From EB88 sp965199135 (lineage in GTDB: Bacteria > Acidobacteriota > Terriglobia > Terriglobales > Acidobacteriaceae): a DNA stretch of 64,000 bases. Below are positions 56,024-64,000 of the stretch, in pieces. The translations under genes and the position numbers were made by a program. Position 1 is the stretch's first letter, and every line of letters starts with the position of its first letter. The DNA is taken from assembly GCA_965199135.1 (NCBI GenBank), contig OZ240685.1, forward strand, positions 1,054,001 through 1,118,000, written 5' to 3'. The notes beneath the pieces are model-generated. The model was not told the DNA's origin. It did no database searches and saw only the letters and a program-made list of their open reading frames with translations.

Positions 56024-56258
56024 CTTCGGTGGCGGCAGCGCTTAGTCGCTGTCCGTTGTAAGGAGTGTCTCGGTCAATGACCCATAGGGCGCAGAGCATC
56101 GTCCTTCGCGCTTGTCCCTGGCCCTCCCGCTGCAGCGCCCCTTCAGAACCATCCAGGATCTCCTGGGCCTGGTGCACGCTCTTTGCCTGACCGGAGAGCG
56201 CGTTGCGCATGGACTCACTGAGAGTTTCATCGCGGAGGATCTCGGCATCTGTCTTCAT
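56016..56258 (-). CDS. Small ORF upstream of the transposase, doubtful
   Basis: 80 residues, MKTDAEILRDETLSESMRNALSG. It could be a small gene broken by the transposase insertion, as its last residues overlap the transposase start. Family not recognised. Confidence 0.3.
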   Translation of the reverse strand: MKTDAEILRDETLSESMRNALSGQAKSVHQAQEILDGSEGALQREGQGQARRTMLCALWVIDRDTPYNGQRLSAAATEGV

Positions 56259-56489
56259 CTGGACCTACTCGCACAGGGTGACGGCACGGAGCAGCGACGA
56301 GTCACTCGCCCCGAGCGCGCTCTTCAGCGTGATCCATCGGCGATGGAGTGTCCCATCTCAGCTTGCGGGCATAGCCAACGAAGTGCCTAGCGTTACCTGC
56401 GGTAGCTTCACCCGCTGGGCTGTCGGTCGATCGGCTGGCGCGCTGCTGCTCTGTGTCCAAGGGCAGTTAGGGCGTGAGGCGTCCTGTAA

Positions 56490-56888
56490 TCACCGGCTTC
56501 TGGCGCCGAGCAGGATAGGATCTGTCTCAATCAACCGGAGGGACTTCACCATGGCCTGCGTTTGCTCTTTGTACTTCCTGAAATGAGGAGACTGGAGATG
56601 CGCCTGGTATGCCGCCGTTCCCCGGTACACCTCGAAAAGGCGAATCTGCTCCGGATGATCCTTGACCGCGACCGCATACAGGCACAACACGCCCGGCTCG
56701 TTCCGGAGAGACGCTTCGATCTCCTCCCGTAACGCTGCCGTATACGCCGCGATCTGTTCGGGATAGATCTCCAGCTCCGCAAGCCGCACAAGAGGTTCCG
56801 CGGGCCCACTCGCCACCGCAGGCCTCGCCAGGACCAGGAAACAAGCGGCCACAAGTGGCACGCCCAAAACCAACGCCCGTTTTCCCAT
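56490..56888 (-). CDS. Exported antibiotic biosynthesis monooxygenase-like protein
   Basis: 132 residues with a signal peptide (MGKRALVLGVPLVAACFLVLA). The mature part, VRLAELEIYPEQIAAYTAALREEIEASLRNEPGVLCLYAV and RLFEVYRGTAAYQAHLQSPHFRKYKEQT, is the YgiN/ABM ferredoxin-like fold. Probably a small dimeric oxygenase or quinol-type enzyme. The ATG at 56888 is chosen over 56948. It follows the aquaporin on the same strand. Confidence 0.75.
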   Translation of the reverse strand: MGKRALVLGVPLVAACFLVLARPAVASGPAEPLVRLAELEIYPEQIAAYTAALREEIEASLRNEPGVLCLYAVAVKDHPEQIRLFEVYRGTAAYQAHLQSPHFRKYKEQTQAMVKSLRLIETDPILLGARSR

Positions 56889-56944
56889 CGCCAACCTCCT
56901 ATTCACCTCAACCCAGGTGCCCACGCCGCGTTCGAGAGGTGGAC

Positions 56945-57739
56945 TCATCTCACCGAACCTGCTGACTCCCCACCTCGATGCACCACATGCCGATGCGTGA
57001 AGTACCGCTTCCGCAATCCAACCACCCGCACATACCCCTCAGCCACCATCCCCATCCCGAGCACCGGGGCCGTGAAGTACACCCACACCGCGGTCCACAC
57101 CTGCGCCCACACCGCCGAGCCCACGGTTCGCGCGGGGTTGATGGAGAACCCCGACACCGGCGCAAATACGAGCACATACAGCATGATCAGCACCCCCATC
57201 GAGTACGGCGTCCACTGCGCCAGCCGCGGCCGTGTCGAGGTCCCGAGCACCACCGCCATCATCAGCGCCGCCATCAACCATTCCGCTGCCCAGGCCGCGC
57301 CCGCACCGAGCGGCCCCGGAACCGTCACGACGTAGTGCACTGAAGGCGCCGCCAGCAAACCCCCGAGCAGCAAGACCGACACGCCCACCCCGCCAATCCC
57401 GCCGAGAAACTGAAACACCACGTACCAGAACGCATCCTGGCCGCCGATCTTGCCCAGCCGAAAAAACGAGAGCGTCACCGCCGGGTTGAAGTGCGCTCCC
57501 GAGCGCTTGCCCCACGGGCACAGGATGATCCCGACCGCCGTGCCGCCCATGCCCGCGCCCATGAGCAGCCGTCGCAGCGCCGCACTCGGCAGCCAACCCG
57601 GCACCGGCGACGCCGGGTGAAACAGCACCACCGTCACCACGCACGCCGAGATCATAAAGATCGCAAGCTCCGCCGCCTCCATTGCATAGAGCGACCACCG
57701 TGGCTTGTTTTCCCCTGCAGACCGAGCACCCGCCGCCAT
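56945..57739 (-). CDS. MIP-family aquaporin-like channel
   Basis: 264 residues from the ATG at 57739 (MAAGARSAGENKPR). Six hydrophobic segments with two NPA motifs: HFNPAVTLSFF (residues ~80) and SINPARTVGSAVW (~200). It conducts water or small solutes. The protein ends FTHRHVVHRGGESAGSVR. Co-directional with the oxygenase-like gene, which begins 57 bp after its stop. Confidence 0.82.
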   Translation of the reverse strand: MAAGARSAGENKPRWSLYAMEAAELAIFMISACVVTVVLFHPASPVPGWLPSAALRRLLMGAGMGGTAVGIILCPWGKRSGAHFNPAVTLSFFRLGKIGGQDAFWYVVFQFLGGIGGVGVSVLLLGGLLAAPSVHYVVTVPGPLGAGAAWAAEWLMAALMMAVVLGTSTRPRLAQWTPYSMGVLIMLYVLVFAPVSGFSINPARTVGSAVWAQVWTAVWVYFTAPVLGMGMVAEGYVRVVGLRKRYFTHRHVVHRGGESAGSVR

Positions 57740-57793
57740 GCCCTCTACTCTACGTCCACCCGTCGGCTCGCGAGGCAGCAGTACCATGAACAC

Positions 57794-58885
57794 GTGAAGC
57801 TGCCCATCGAACCGCCCATGCTCCCCATGCTTGCCAAGCGCGTCGACGCCATCCCGGAGGATGGCGGCTGGCTCTTTGAACCGAAATGGGACGGCTTCCG
57901 CGTGCTGGTCTTCCGCGACGCCGACGAGTGGATGCTGCAGAGCCGCGACGGCAAGCCGCTCAACCGCTACTTCCCCGAGCTACTCATCACGCTCGCTGCC
58001 GCGCTGCCCGGGCGCTGCGTGCTCGACGGGGAGATCATCATCGCGCGGACCGCAGACCCGGGTGGCCTCGACTTCGACGCGCTGCAGCAGCGTATCCACC
58101 CCGCTGCGTCGCGGATCAAGCTGCTCGCAGCAAGCACGCCCGCGTCCGTAGTGTTCTTTGACCTGCTGGCCGAGGGCGACCGCGATCTTACCCGCGAGCC
58201 ATTCGCCACGCGCCGCGCCGCGCTCGAGTCGCTGCTCGCCGATGCGAAGCCGCCCATCCACATCACGCCTGCGACCGATGACAGGGGCTTGGCCGCAGAC
58301 TGGTTCCAGCGCTTTGAAGGCGCAGGGCTTGACGGCGTGATGGCCAAGCGCGCCGACAGCCTCTACCAGCCCAACAAGCGCACCATGCTCAAGGTGAAAC
58401 ATGAGCGTGATTGCGACTGCGTTGTCGCCGGCTTTCGCTGGTACAAGGACGCGGAGAACACCGCCATCGGCTCGCTCCTGCTCGGGCTTTACAACGATGC
58501 CGGTGCGCTGCAGCACGTGGGCGTCTGCTCCAGCTTCACCCGCGACAAACGCGAAGAGCTGGTCAGCTTCCTCGAGCCTTACCGCAGAGACGCTGCCAAG
58601 GATCACCCCTGGAATCACGAGCTGACCGAGGCGGTGGACGGCCAGCGCATCCCCGGCGCCAAAAGCCGTTGGAACCAGGACAAGGATCTCTCCTGGGAGC
58701 CCTTACGCCTGGAGCTCGTCGTCGAGGTCGCCTACGAACACATGCAGGGCGACCGCTTCCGGCACATGGCTCAGTTTCGTCGCTGGCGCACCGACAAGCC
58801 GCCAGCCGAGTGCACCTACGCCCAGCTCGAGGTCGTCCCGCCGCACGAACTGCGCGCCATCTTCGCGGGTGACCGCACTACTTGA
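57794..58885 (+). CDS. ATP-dependent DNA ligase
   Basis: 363 residues from GTG at 57794; an ATG just before it is followed by a stop. Motif I is FEPKWDGFRVLVF (adenylated Lys). LDGEIII, DGVMAKRAD and TMLKVKHERDCDC match motifs III-V of LigC/LigD-type ligases, and the OB domain ends RWRTDKPPAECT. Acts in NHEJ or nick repair. Convergent with the LigD-type polymerase, overlapping 8 bp. Confidence 0.88.
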   Translation: MKLPIEPPMLPMLAKRVDAIPEDGGWLFEPKWDGFRVLVFRDADEWMLQSRDGKPLNRYFPELLITLAAALPGRCVLDGEIIIARTADPGGLDFDALQQRIHPAASRIKLLAASTPASVVFFDLLAEGDRDLTREPFATRRAALESLLADAKPPIHITPATDDRGLAADWFQRFEGAGLDGVMAKRADSLYQPNKRTMLKVKHERDCDCVVAGFRWYKDAENTAIGSLLLGLYNDAGALQHVGVCSSFTRDKREELVSFLEPYRRDAAKDHPWNHELTEAVDGQRIPGAKSRWNQDKDLSWEPLRLELVVEVAYEHMQGDRFRHMAQFRRWRTDKPPAECTYAQLEVVPPHELRAIFAGDRTT

Positions 58886-60188
58886 CGGTAGGGTCCTCGT
58901 TCGGGTCCGGCGTCTCTTCGGCGGGACGCTCCCCTTCGGGCACGTGCTGCAGGTTCACGCGGATCCGGTACCAGATGTACGCACTCCCCCGCATGCGGTC
59001 GACCAGCACGTCTTCCACGGTAAGCAGGGAAGCAGCCTGGGGATTCCGCTCTTTCCAGCGTTCAAGGCCCGCCAGCGCCGCCTCCTTGTCAGGCGACTTC
59101 GAGATGACGATCAGCGGCGCCTTTGTGCGGGGAGCCCGCTTCTTCGGCGTTGCCGGAACCTCGCTCCCCTCCTTGGAAGACACAGCCTTCTTTGCCCGGC
59201 TTGGCGCCACGCGCTTCGCTTCGGTTTCGCCCTTCGCAAAGTGCGGCGGCCAGGGCGCATCCCCCAGCCCTGCCGCCTCGTCCCGGGCCGCAAGCTCCAG
59301 GAGCCCATCGAGCGGCGCAGGCTGCTCGTGCATCGCCGCATGTGGGTCGCCAAGCTGCGCAAAGCGCGCCGGCATCGTGACCACGGTGAACTCCGCCGGG
59401 TTCGACTCCGCGACCTCTTCCCAGCGCAGGGGCGCCGACACCCGCGCATCCGGCAGCGGCCGCACCGAGTAGGCCGAGCAGGTCGTCCGGTCCTTCGCGT
59501 TCTGGTTGTAGTCCAAGAAGACTCCGTGCCGCTCTTCCTTCCACCACTTCGAGCTCGCCAGCTCCGGCGCCCGCCGCTCGACCTCGCGTGCCACAGCCAA
59601 CGCTGCCCGGCGCACCTCCGTAAAGCTCCAGCGAGGAAGGATCGGCGCATAGATGTGCATCCCACGCGAGCCACTCGTCTTCGGCCACGCGGTCAGCCCT
59701 GCTTCCACGAGCACCTCACGCACCACCGCGGCCACGCGGCGCACATCCTCCCAGCCCACCCCGGGTCCCGGGTCCAGATCAATCCGCAACTCATCCGGAT
59801 GATCCAGGTCCCCGGTACGCACCGGGTGTGGGTGCAGCTCGATGCAGCCCAGGTTCATCACCCAGGCCAGCCCCGCCGCATCGTCAATCACGATCTCTTC
59901 CGCGGTCCGCCCGGAGGGAAACGACAGCGTCGCTGTGCGCAGCCACTCCGGCCGGTCCGAGGGCGCACGCTTCTGATAGAACGGCTCCTGCTCCGCGCCA
60001 TTCACAAACCGCTTCAGCACAAAAGGCCGGTCCCGAACCCCGGCAAGTGCGCCTGACGCCACGGCCAGGTAGTACTGCACCAAGTCCATCTTCGTGAGCT
60101 TCGCCTGGCGCGAGAAGTACAGCTTCTCTGGATGGCTTACCCGGACTGCGTGCGCGCCGACCTGAACGATCTCGAACTCGTCAGCCAT
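58878..60188 (-). CDS. LigD-type polymerase/primase (POL) domain protein
   Basis: 436 residues. Starts MADEFEIVQVGAHAVRVSHPEKLYF. The POL block shows DRPFVLKRFVNG, ELRIDLDPGPGVGWEDV (the metal-binding D-x-D), WPKTSGSRGMHIYAPI and ERHGVFLDYNQNAKDRTTCSAYSVRPLP. A Lys/Ala-rich linker and a short C-terminal domain follow. It fills in ends in NHEJ. No Ku gene is in the window; the phosphoesterase domain is absent. Confidence 0.88.
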   Translation of the reverse strand: MADEFEIVQVGAHAVRVSHPEKLYFSRQAKLTKMDLVQYYLAVASGALAGVRDRPFVLKRFVNGAEQEPFYQKRAPSDRPEWLRTATLSFPSGRTAEEIVIDDAAGLAWVMNLGCIELHPHPVRTGDLDHPDELRIDLDPGPGVGWEDVRRVAAVVREVLVEAGLTAWPKTSGSRGMHIYAPILPRWSFTEVRRAALAVAREVERRAPELASSKWWKEERHGVFLDYNQNAKDRTTCSAYSVRPLPDARVSAPLRWEEVAESNPAEFTVVTMPARFAQLGDPHAAMHEQPAPLDGLLELAARDEAAGLGDAPWPPHFAKGETEAKRVAPSRAKKAVSSKEGSEVPATPKKRAPRTKAPLIVISKSPDKEAALAGLERWKERNPQAASLLTVEDVLVDRMRGSAYIWYRIRVNLQHVPEGERPAEETPDPNEDPTVK

Positions 60189-60203
60189 GGACCAGGCTCC
60201 TCA

Positions 60204-60977
60204 TCATTGCGCAGTCCCGTGTAGCTGCTGCGAGAGCGCCTGCAGGTCCAGCGGAGGCACGCGGATGATCCCGCCGCGCGGGCTATCGATATCCGCGATC
60301 AGGAAGAAGGCCACGGAGAGGAGCACCGGCAGCACCAGGAGCATCAGCTTGCCATCTCGGGAACGCCGCGTCGCATACCCGACGAGCCCATTGGCGAAGA
60401 GCGCGATGATAATCATCAGCCCCCAGGCGGTTGTGGGGATCCTGTTCCACCAGGAAAACTGCGTATACCCCTGGCTGTTTAAGACATCGTTCATTCCCGA
60501 GACGATCAGCGCCGTCACCGGGGTAGGCTGCGCCAGCGCCTGGGGACGAACCGAGGCCCAGAGCGCTCCCTGCTGCCGGGCCGTCACCTGGTCTACCTTC
60601 GCCAGCTTCGAGCCATAGTTGACGTCGTAGAAACTGATGCGATGGTCGAGGTACTGCAGCAGAAGCTGTTTCACCTGTGCCGACTCCGCGGCCGGCAGAA
60701 GGTCAGCGCGCACATACTCTGTCCCGATTGCGTTGGCCTCGCCCTCCTCAAATAACCTCCGCTGGTCGTAGCGCGTAGTCGCCATCGAGAAGGTGAACCC
60801 GATAATCAGCCCGAGCAGGGTCAGAGTGGCGGGCACTACCAGGTTCAGGTTCTCGGCGCCATCTTTCTCATCGATATGGAAGCGGACGCGCAGCCAGGCC
60901 CCAAGCCGCGCCATCGCCCAGAGGGCAACGAGACAGGTCACGCACAACAAGCGAGGATGATTCACCATGTACAGCAT
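60204..60977 (-). CDS. DUF4239 / bestrophin-like membrane protein
   Basis: 257 residues. N-terminal helix (LLCVTCLVALWAMARLG), LNLVVPATLTLLGLIIGFTFSMATTRYDQRRLFEEGEANAIGTEYVRADLLPA, then two C-terminal helices (WGLMIIIALFANGLVGYA, KLMLLVLPVLLSVAFFLI). DUF4239 layout. Function unknown; perhaps an ion channel. Confidence 0.75.
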   Translation of the reverse strand: MLYMVNHPRLLCVTCLVALWAMARLGAWLRVRFHIDEKDGAENLNLVVPATLTLLGLIIGFTFSMATTRYDQRRLFEEGEANAIGTEYVRADLLPAAESAQVKQLLLQYLDHRISFYDVNYGSKLAKVDQVTARQQGALWASVRPQALAQPTPVTALIVSGMNDVLNSQGYTQFSWWNRIPTTAWGLMIIIALFANGLVGYATRRSRDGKLMLLVLPVLLSVAFFLIADIDSPRGGIIRVPPLDLQALSQQLHGTAQ

Positions 60978-61453
60978 CGTTCCACAACTCCAAGGCCTCA
61001 GTCACACGGAAGAGCGAACCCGCGCTCACAAGCCCGTCCTCTCAGATGCAAAACACAAGCAGATCTAGAGCGAGTGCAGGCGCCGGCAGGAGCTTCCCTG
61101 AAGAATCGAGCTGGGTCGCAACAAGAAAAGCTTCCGCGGGTCGATGCGCCCATGCACGAACGGACTACGCCCCAACCACGGCCGCTACCTGCCGGTACGC
61201 ACCTATCACAACACACCAGGCACCGGGCGGCGTCGGCTCCAGGGCAGCGCCAGCGGAGGAGGCCGGTGACAACTACATCACGGGCATCAACGACCGGCAG
61301 GAGAGCCAACCCGGGGCGTCCGGGGCAACCGGGGCAACCGGGGCAACCGGCCGTCCCAAGCGTCCATCCCCGCAGCCTGACGTAGCGTCGCCGTACAGGT
61401 GTTGCGGCGGGCTCGCTTGCCTCCGCGCGATCCTGCCGCGCATCTCACTCGCC
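60978..61453. other. Gene-free stretch with a 9-bp tandem repeat
   Basis: 476 bp without a convincing gene. At 61312-61350 lies a tandem of the 9-mer CGGGGCAAC (four units, the first CGGGGCGTC). The HAD start has no strong ribosome site. Confidence 0.6.
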
Positions 61454-62143
61454 ATGCCTAATGTTCTGCTTACCGACATCGACGGCACCCTCGTCGACAG
61501 CAACACCCTGCACGCCGAATCCTGGCGTCGCGCCTTTGAACATTTTGGAATCGACGTCGGCATGGATGAAGCCTGGCGACAGATCGGCAAGGGCGGCGAC
61601 AAGGTGATCCCCACCTTCGTCCCCGAGCAGCACTGCGAAGAACTCGAAAAGCCCATCAAGGAGAAGCGCAAGGAGATCTTCCACCGTGATTACATGGACC
61701 GCATTGTGGCCTTTCCGAAGAGCCGCGATCTCCTCGAACGGGTCCGCGCCGCCGGCATCCGCATCGCGCTCGCCACGTCCTCCGAGGAGGAAGACCTCAA
61801 GACCTACAGCAGGATTATCGGCGGGGAACAGGGCATCGACGACCTCGTCGAGAAGGCGTCCACCAGCTCCGACGCCAAGGAGTCCAAGCCCGAGGCTGAT
61901 ATCTTTGCCGCCGCACTCAGCAAGCTCGGCATCAGCCCAGACGGGGGACGTACGGAGGCAGTAGCGCTTGGCGATACGCCATGGGACGCCCAGGCCGCTG
62001 GAAAACTCGGGATACCGGTGATTGGACTGACCTGTGGTGGCTGGAAGCGCCAGGACCTGCTCGATGCCGGCTGCGCCGAGGTCTGGAACGACCCCTCAGA
62101 CCTGCTCGCGCACTTTGACGAGTCACTCCTCGGCAAGAGCTAG
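61454..62143 (+). CDS. HAD-superfamily hydrolase
   Basis: 229 residues from the ATG at 61454. Motif I is LTDIDGTLVDSN, then LATSSEEEDL (motif II), ESKPEADIF (motif III) and ALGDTPWDAQAAGK (motif IV). A phosphatase of the phosphoglycolate-phosphatase/beta-phosphoglucomutase kind. The frame is open from 61046, but that part is low-complexity text. The substrate is unknown. Confidence 0.82.
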   Translation: MPNVLLTDIDGTLVDSNTLHAESWRRAFEHFGIDVGMDEAWRQIGKGGDKVIPTFVPEQHCEELEKPIKEKRKEIFHRDYMDRIVAFPKSRDLLERVRAAGIRIALATSSEEEDLKTYSRIIGGEQGIDDLVEKASTSSDAKESKPEADIFAAALSKLGISPDGGRTEAVALGDTPWDAQAAGKLGIPVIGLTCGGWKRQDLLDAGCAEVWNDPSDLLAHFDESLLGKS

Positions 62144-62252
62144 CGCGCACGAGCCTGGACCATCCCAGCGTCGGCCGCTCCAAACACGTGTGATCCGGAA
62201 CGAAGCGCTTCCAGTCGTGAACGGACCCTATCGCCCTGGACCAAAGCTTGTC

Positions 62253-62300
62253 GTCTGAACTTGTCATCCGGAACGAAGGGATCTGCGGTTTCGCCCCTTC
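62253..62300. repeat. Degenerate GAAGGATCT-type intergenic repeat
   Basis: TTGTCATCCGGAACGAAGGG then ATCTGCGG, a copy of the repeat seen at 28210 and 35996, with a related piece at 62190 (ATCCGGAACGAAGCG). Confidence 0.5.
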
Positions 62301-62360
62301 GCCGCAGAGAAAGGCTCCGGTCAGGCCGCAGAGAAACGCTCCGGTCAGGACGACATCGTC

Positions 62361-64000
62361 TCACTGCGAACGCCGATCGTGCTTCGCGCCACTCACAAAC
62401 ACATTCAGCAGCGTCAACGCCGCCGGCGTGACTCCAGGAATCCGGCTTGCCTGGCCGATTGTGCTCGGGCGGATGCGCGACAGCTTCTCCTGCATCTCCC
62501 GGCTCAACCCGGCCAGCCCTTCGTACAAGAAGCCCTCCGGGATCGCCCGCGACTCCGCCGCCTTCAGCTTTGCGATCGAGCGACGCTGCTGGTCGAGATA
62601 CCCCGCGTACTTGATCTCCGTTTCGATCGACTTCAGCTCGATCCGGCGATTTCCAGCCGCGGGCGTTCCCGGCTCTGCCGCTAACCAGGGCCCAAACACC
62701 TGCTCGCCTGTCTCTGCCTGGTGGGCCTCGAGCATAGGGACAAGCAGTGGCCACAACGTCGCCAGCGTCAGCTCCGGACGCTTAAGGAGCTGCAGAAACG
62801 TCAGCCCCGCCGTATTCTCCGCAGTCAGGCCATTTGTCTTCGCTGGAACGGTAGTCTCCCGAGGCTCATCCGACCCGGAGGTGGGCTGTACGCTCCCCCC
62901 ACTCCCTGCCTCACTCAGCAGCCCAGCGAGCATCACGGCCCAGGCCGCAGCCTCTGGCCGCCGCGTCGCCAGGAGCTTCTCAAGTGCCGCCGCCCGCGCC
63001 TGCTTCGACTCGTACGCCGCCCAGTGCGCCTCCGGGATCAGTCCCAGCCGGCGCGCATGAGGCGTCAGCCGGCGGTCCGCATTGTCGATCCGCAGGTGCA
63101 GCCGGAACTCCGCCCGCGAGGTAAACATCCGGTAGGGCTCGTTCGTGCCCTTCGAGATCAGGTCGTCGATCAGGATCGCCGTGTAGGCCTCGGTCCGGTC
63201 GAGCGTAAACACCGGCTGCCCGGACACGGGCCAACCCTTCGAGCCATCCGTAACGGCGGCCTTCACCCAGCGTGCGGCCAACGCCGCATTGATCCCGGCC
63301 ATCAACCCCTGGCACCCGGCTTCCTCGTACCCGGAGGTCCCGTTGATCTGCCCGGCAAGGTACAGCCCCTGGAACTTCTTCACGCGCAGTGAGCGGTCGA
63401 GCTCCGTCGGGTCGATCGAGTCGTACTCGATCGCATACCCCGGGCGCAGCATCTCCGCATTTTCGAGGCCCGGGATGGACCGCACGATCTCTGCCTGCAC
63501 CTCCATCGGCAGCGACGTCGACATGCCGTTTACGTACACTTCGTGCGTGTTCAGCCCCTCGGGCTCCAGGAAGAACTGGTGGCCCGTCTTGTCGGGAAAG
63601 CGCACCACCTTGTCCTCGATCGATGGGCAGTACCGCGGCCCGATCGCCTCGATTGCCCCCGAGTACATCGGCGACCGGTGTACATTCTCGCGGATGATCT
63701 CGAGCGTACGGGGCGTCGTATGCGCGATATGGCACGAAATCTGCCGCAGGGGCAACGTTGTGGTCTTGAACGAAAAAGGTGTTGGCTCACCATCGCCCGG
63801 CTGCTCTTCGAATTGCGACCAGTCGATGGTGCGTCCATCCAGCCGTGGCGGCGTCCCTGTCTTCAGCCGCGTGTTGCGCAGACCAAGGCCTTTCAGCGAC
63901 TCGCCCAACAGCACCGAGGCCGGCTCGCCCGAACGCCCTGCCGGATACTGCTGCTCGCCGCAGTGGATCAGCCCATTCAGAAAGGTTCCAGTCGTGATCA
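62361..64000 (-). CDS. mnmG: tRNA uridine 5-carboxymethylaminomethyl modification enzyme MnmG, 5' end outside the window
   Basis: With MnmE, the FAD enzyme modifies the wobble U of tRNAs. The window shows ~546 residues, from TTGTFLNGLIHCGE to the C-terminus. Blocks: LGLRNTRLKTGTPPRLD, YCPSIEDKVVRFPDK, LEPEGLNTHEVYVNG, SCYMLRPGYAIEYDS-like text, GLYLAGQINGTSGYEEA and, at the end, IKYAGYLDQQ and TIGQASRIPGVTPAA. A longer linker than in E. coli (SGGSVQPTSGSDEP and more) is inserted in the C-terminal helical domain; the start and FAD motif are beyond the edge. Confidence 0.93.
   Translation of the reverse strand, partial: ITTGTFLNGLIHCGEQQYPAGRSGEPASVLLGESLKGLGLRNTRLKTGTPPRLDGRTIDWSQFEEQPGDGEPTPFSFKTTTLPLRQISCHIAHTTPRTLEIIRENVHRSPMYSGAIEAIGPRYCPSIEDKVVRFPDKTGHQFFLEPEGLNTHEVYVNGMSTSLPMEVQAEIVRSIPGLENAEMLRPGYAIEYDSIDPTELDRSLRVKKFQGLYLAGQINGTSGYEEAGCQGLMAGINAALAARWVKAAVTDGSKGWPVSGQPVFTLDRTEAYTAILIDDLISKGTNEPYRMFTSRAEFRLHLRIDNADRRLTPHARRLGLIPEAHWAAYESKQARAAALEKLLATRRPEAAAWAVMLAGLLSEAGSGGSVQPTSGSDEPRETTVPAKTNGLTAENTAGLTFLQLLKRPELTLATLWPLLVPMLEAHQAETGEQVFGPWLAAEPGTPAAGNRRIELKSIETEIKYAGYLDQQRRSIAKLKAAESRAIPEGFLYEGLAGLSREMQEKLSRIRPSTIGQASRIPGVTPAALTLLNVFVSGAKHDRRSQ

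Overview
The window reads as chromosome of a high-GC, Gram-negative soil bacterium, most likely an acidobacterium of the Terriglobus/Granulicella/Edaphobacter kind. That placement is inference. It rests on overall protein style, a Kdo hydroxylase (an LPS-type outer membrane), a two-lipoyl-domain E2, outer-membrane and methyl-accepting proteins, a bacterial topoisomerase IB, and NHEJ-type ligase and polymerase genes. No rRNA, tRNA or CRISPR was recognised.

Layout. (1) 1-5.9 kb: 3' part of ruvA, an SDR-like gene translationally coupled to it, a GT39-type membrane glycosyltransferase, degenerate coding debris, a conserved hypothetical gene, and an acyltransferase-3 gene cut by an in-frame TAG. 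(2) 6.2-10 kb: intact rocD followed by a gene graveyard holding a DNA methyltransferase that has lost its catalytic core and two tandem aldo/keto reductases, one frameshifted and one internally deleted. (3) 10.1-15.5 kb: housekeeping genes, namely Kdo hydroxylase, a LysM protein, a YidB-like protein, the E2 of 2-oxoglutarate dehydrogenase, and purEK. (4) 15.6-34.4 kb: a compact one-strand phage-derived cluster. (5) 34.7-38.6 kb: a divergent CI-like regulator and a small protein, an oxidoreductase, and glyA. (6) 38.6-41.1 kb: a large unknown gene with a zinc ribbon and a PD-(D/E)XK-like end, interrupted by TAG. (7) 41.2-52.7 kb: alpha/beta hydrolase, outer-membrane protein, chemoreceptor, a broken HXXEE gene, a broken Mn-catalase, topoisomerase IB, VOC protein, alanine racemase and a degenerate peroxiredoxin-like protein. 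(8) 52.9-64 kb: dnaB, a trypsin-like protease, a REP-associated transposase, aquaporin, convergent NHEJ ligase and LigD-type polymerase, HAD hydrolase and mnmG (5' end outside the window).

The phage-derived cluster is the most interesting part. In transcription order it holds a zinc-ribbon protein, a sigma-like regulator, a small protein, a ~1500-residue Sec-signal-bearing pectate-lyase-fold/fibre protein, terminase large subunit, a HipA-like kinase with a DUF3037 partner closed off by its own terminator, portal, prohead protease, scaffold-like protein, HK97-type capsid protein, connector and neck proteins, two tail proteins and two small membrane or accessory proteins. I see no integrase, replication module, lysis cassette or tape-measure gene, and no att repeats. 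The regulator upstream keeps an S24-like fold but lacks the catalytic Ser/Lys. This fits a domesticated, gene-transfer-agent-like or capsid-forming-satellite-like element better than a recent active prophage, although a decayed prophage remains possible.

A second theme is a high number of disrupted genes, at least seven, spread outside the phage cluster: two clean in-frame TAG codons, several frameshifts and two internal deletions. Either this lineage is losing genes or part of the consensus carries base errors; raw-read checking would decide.
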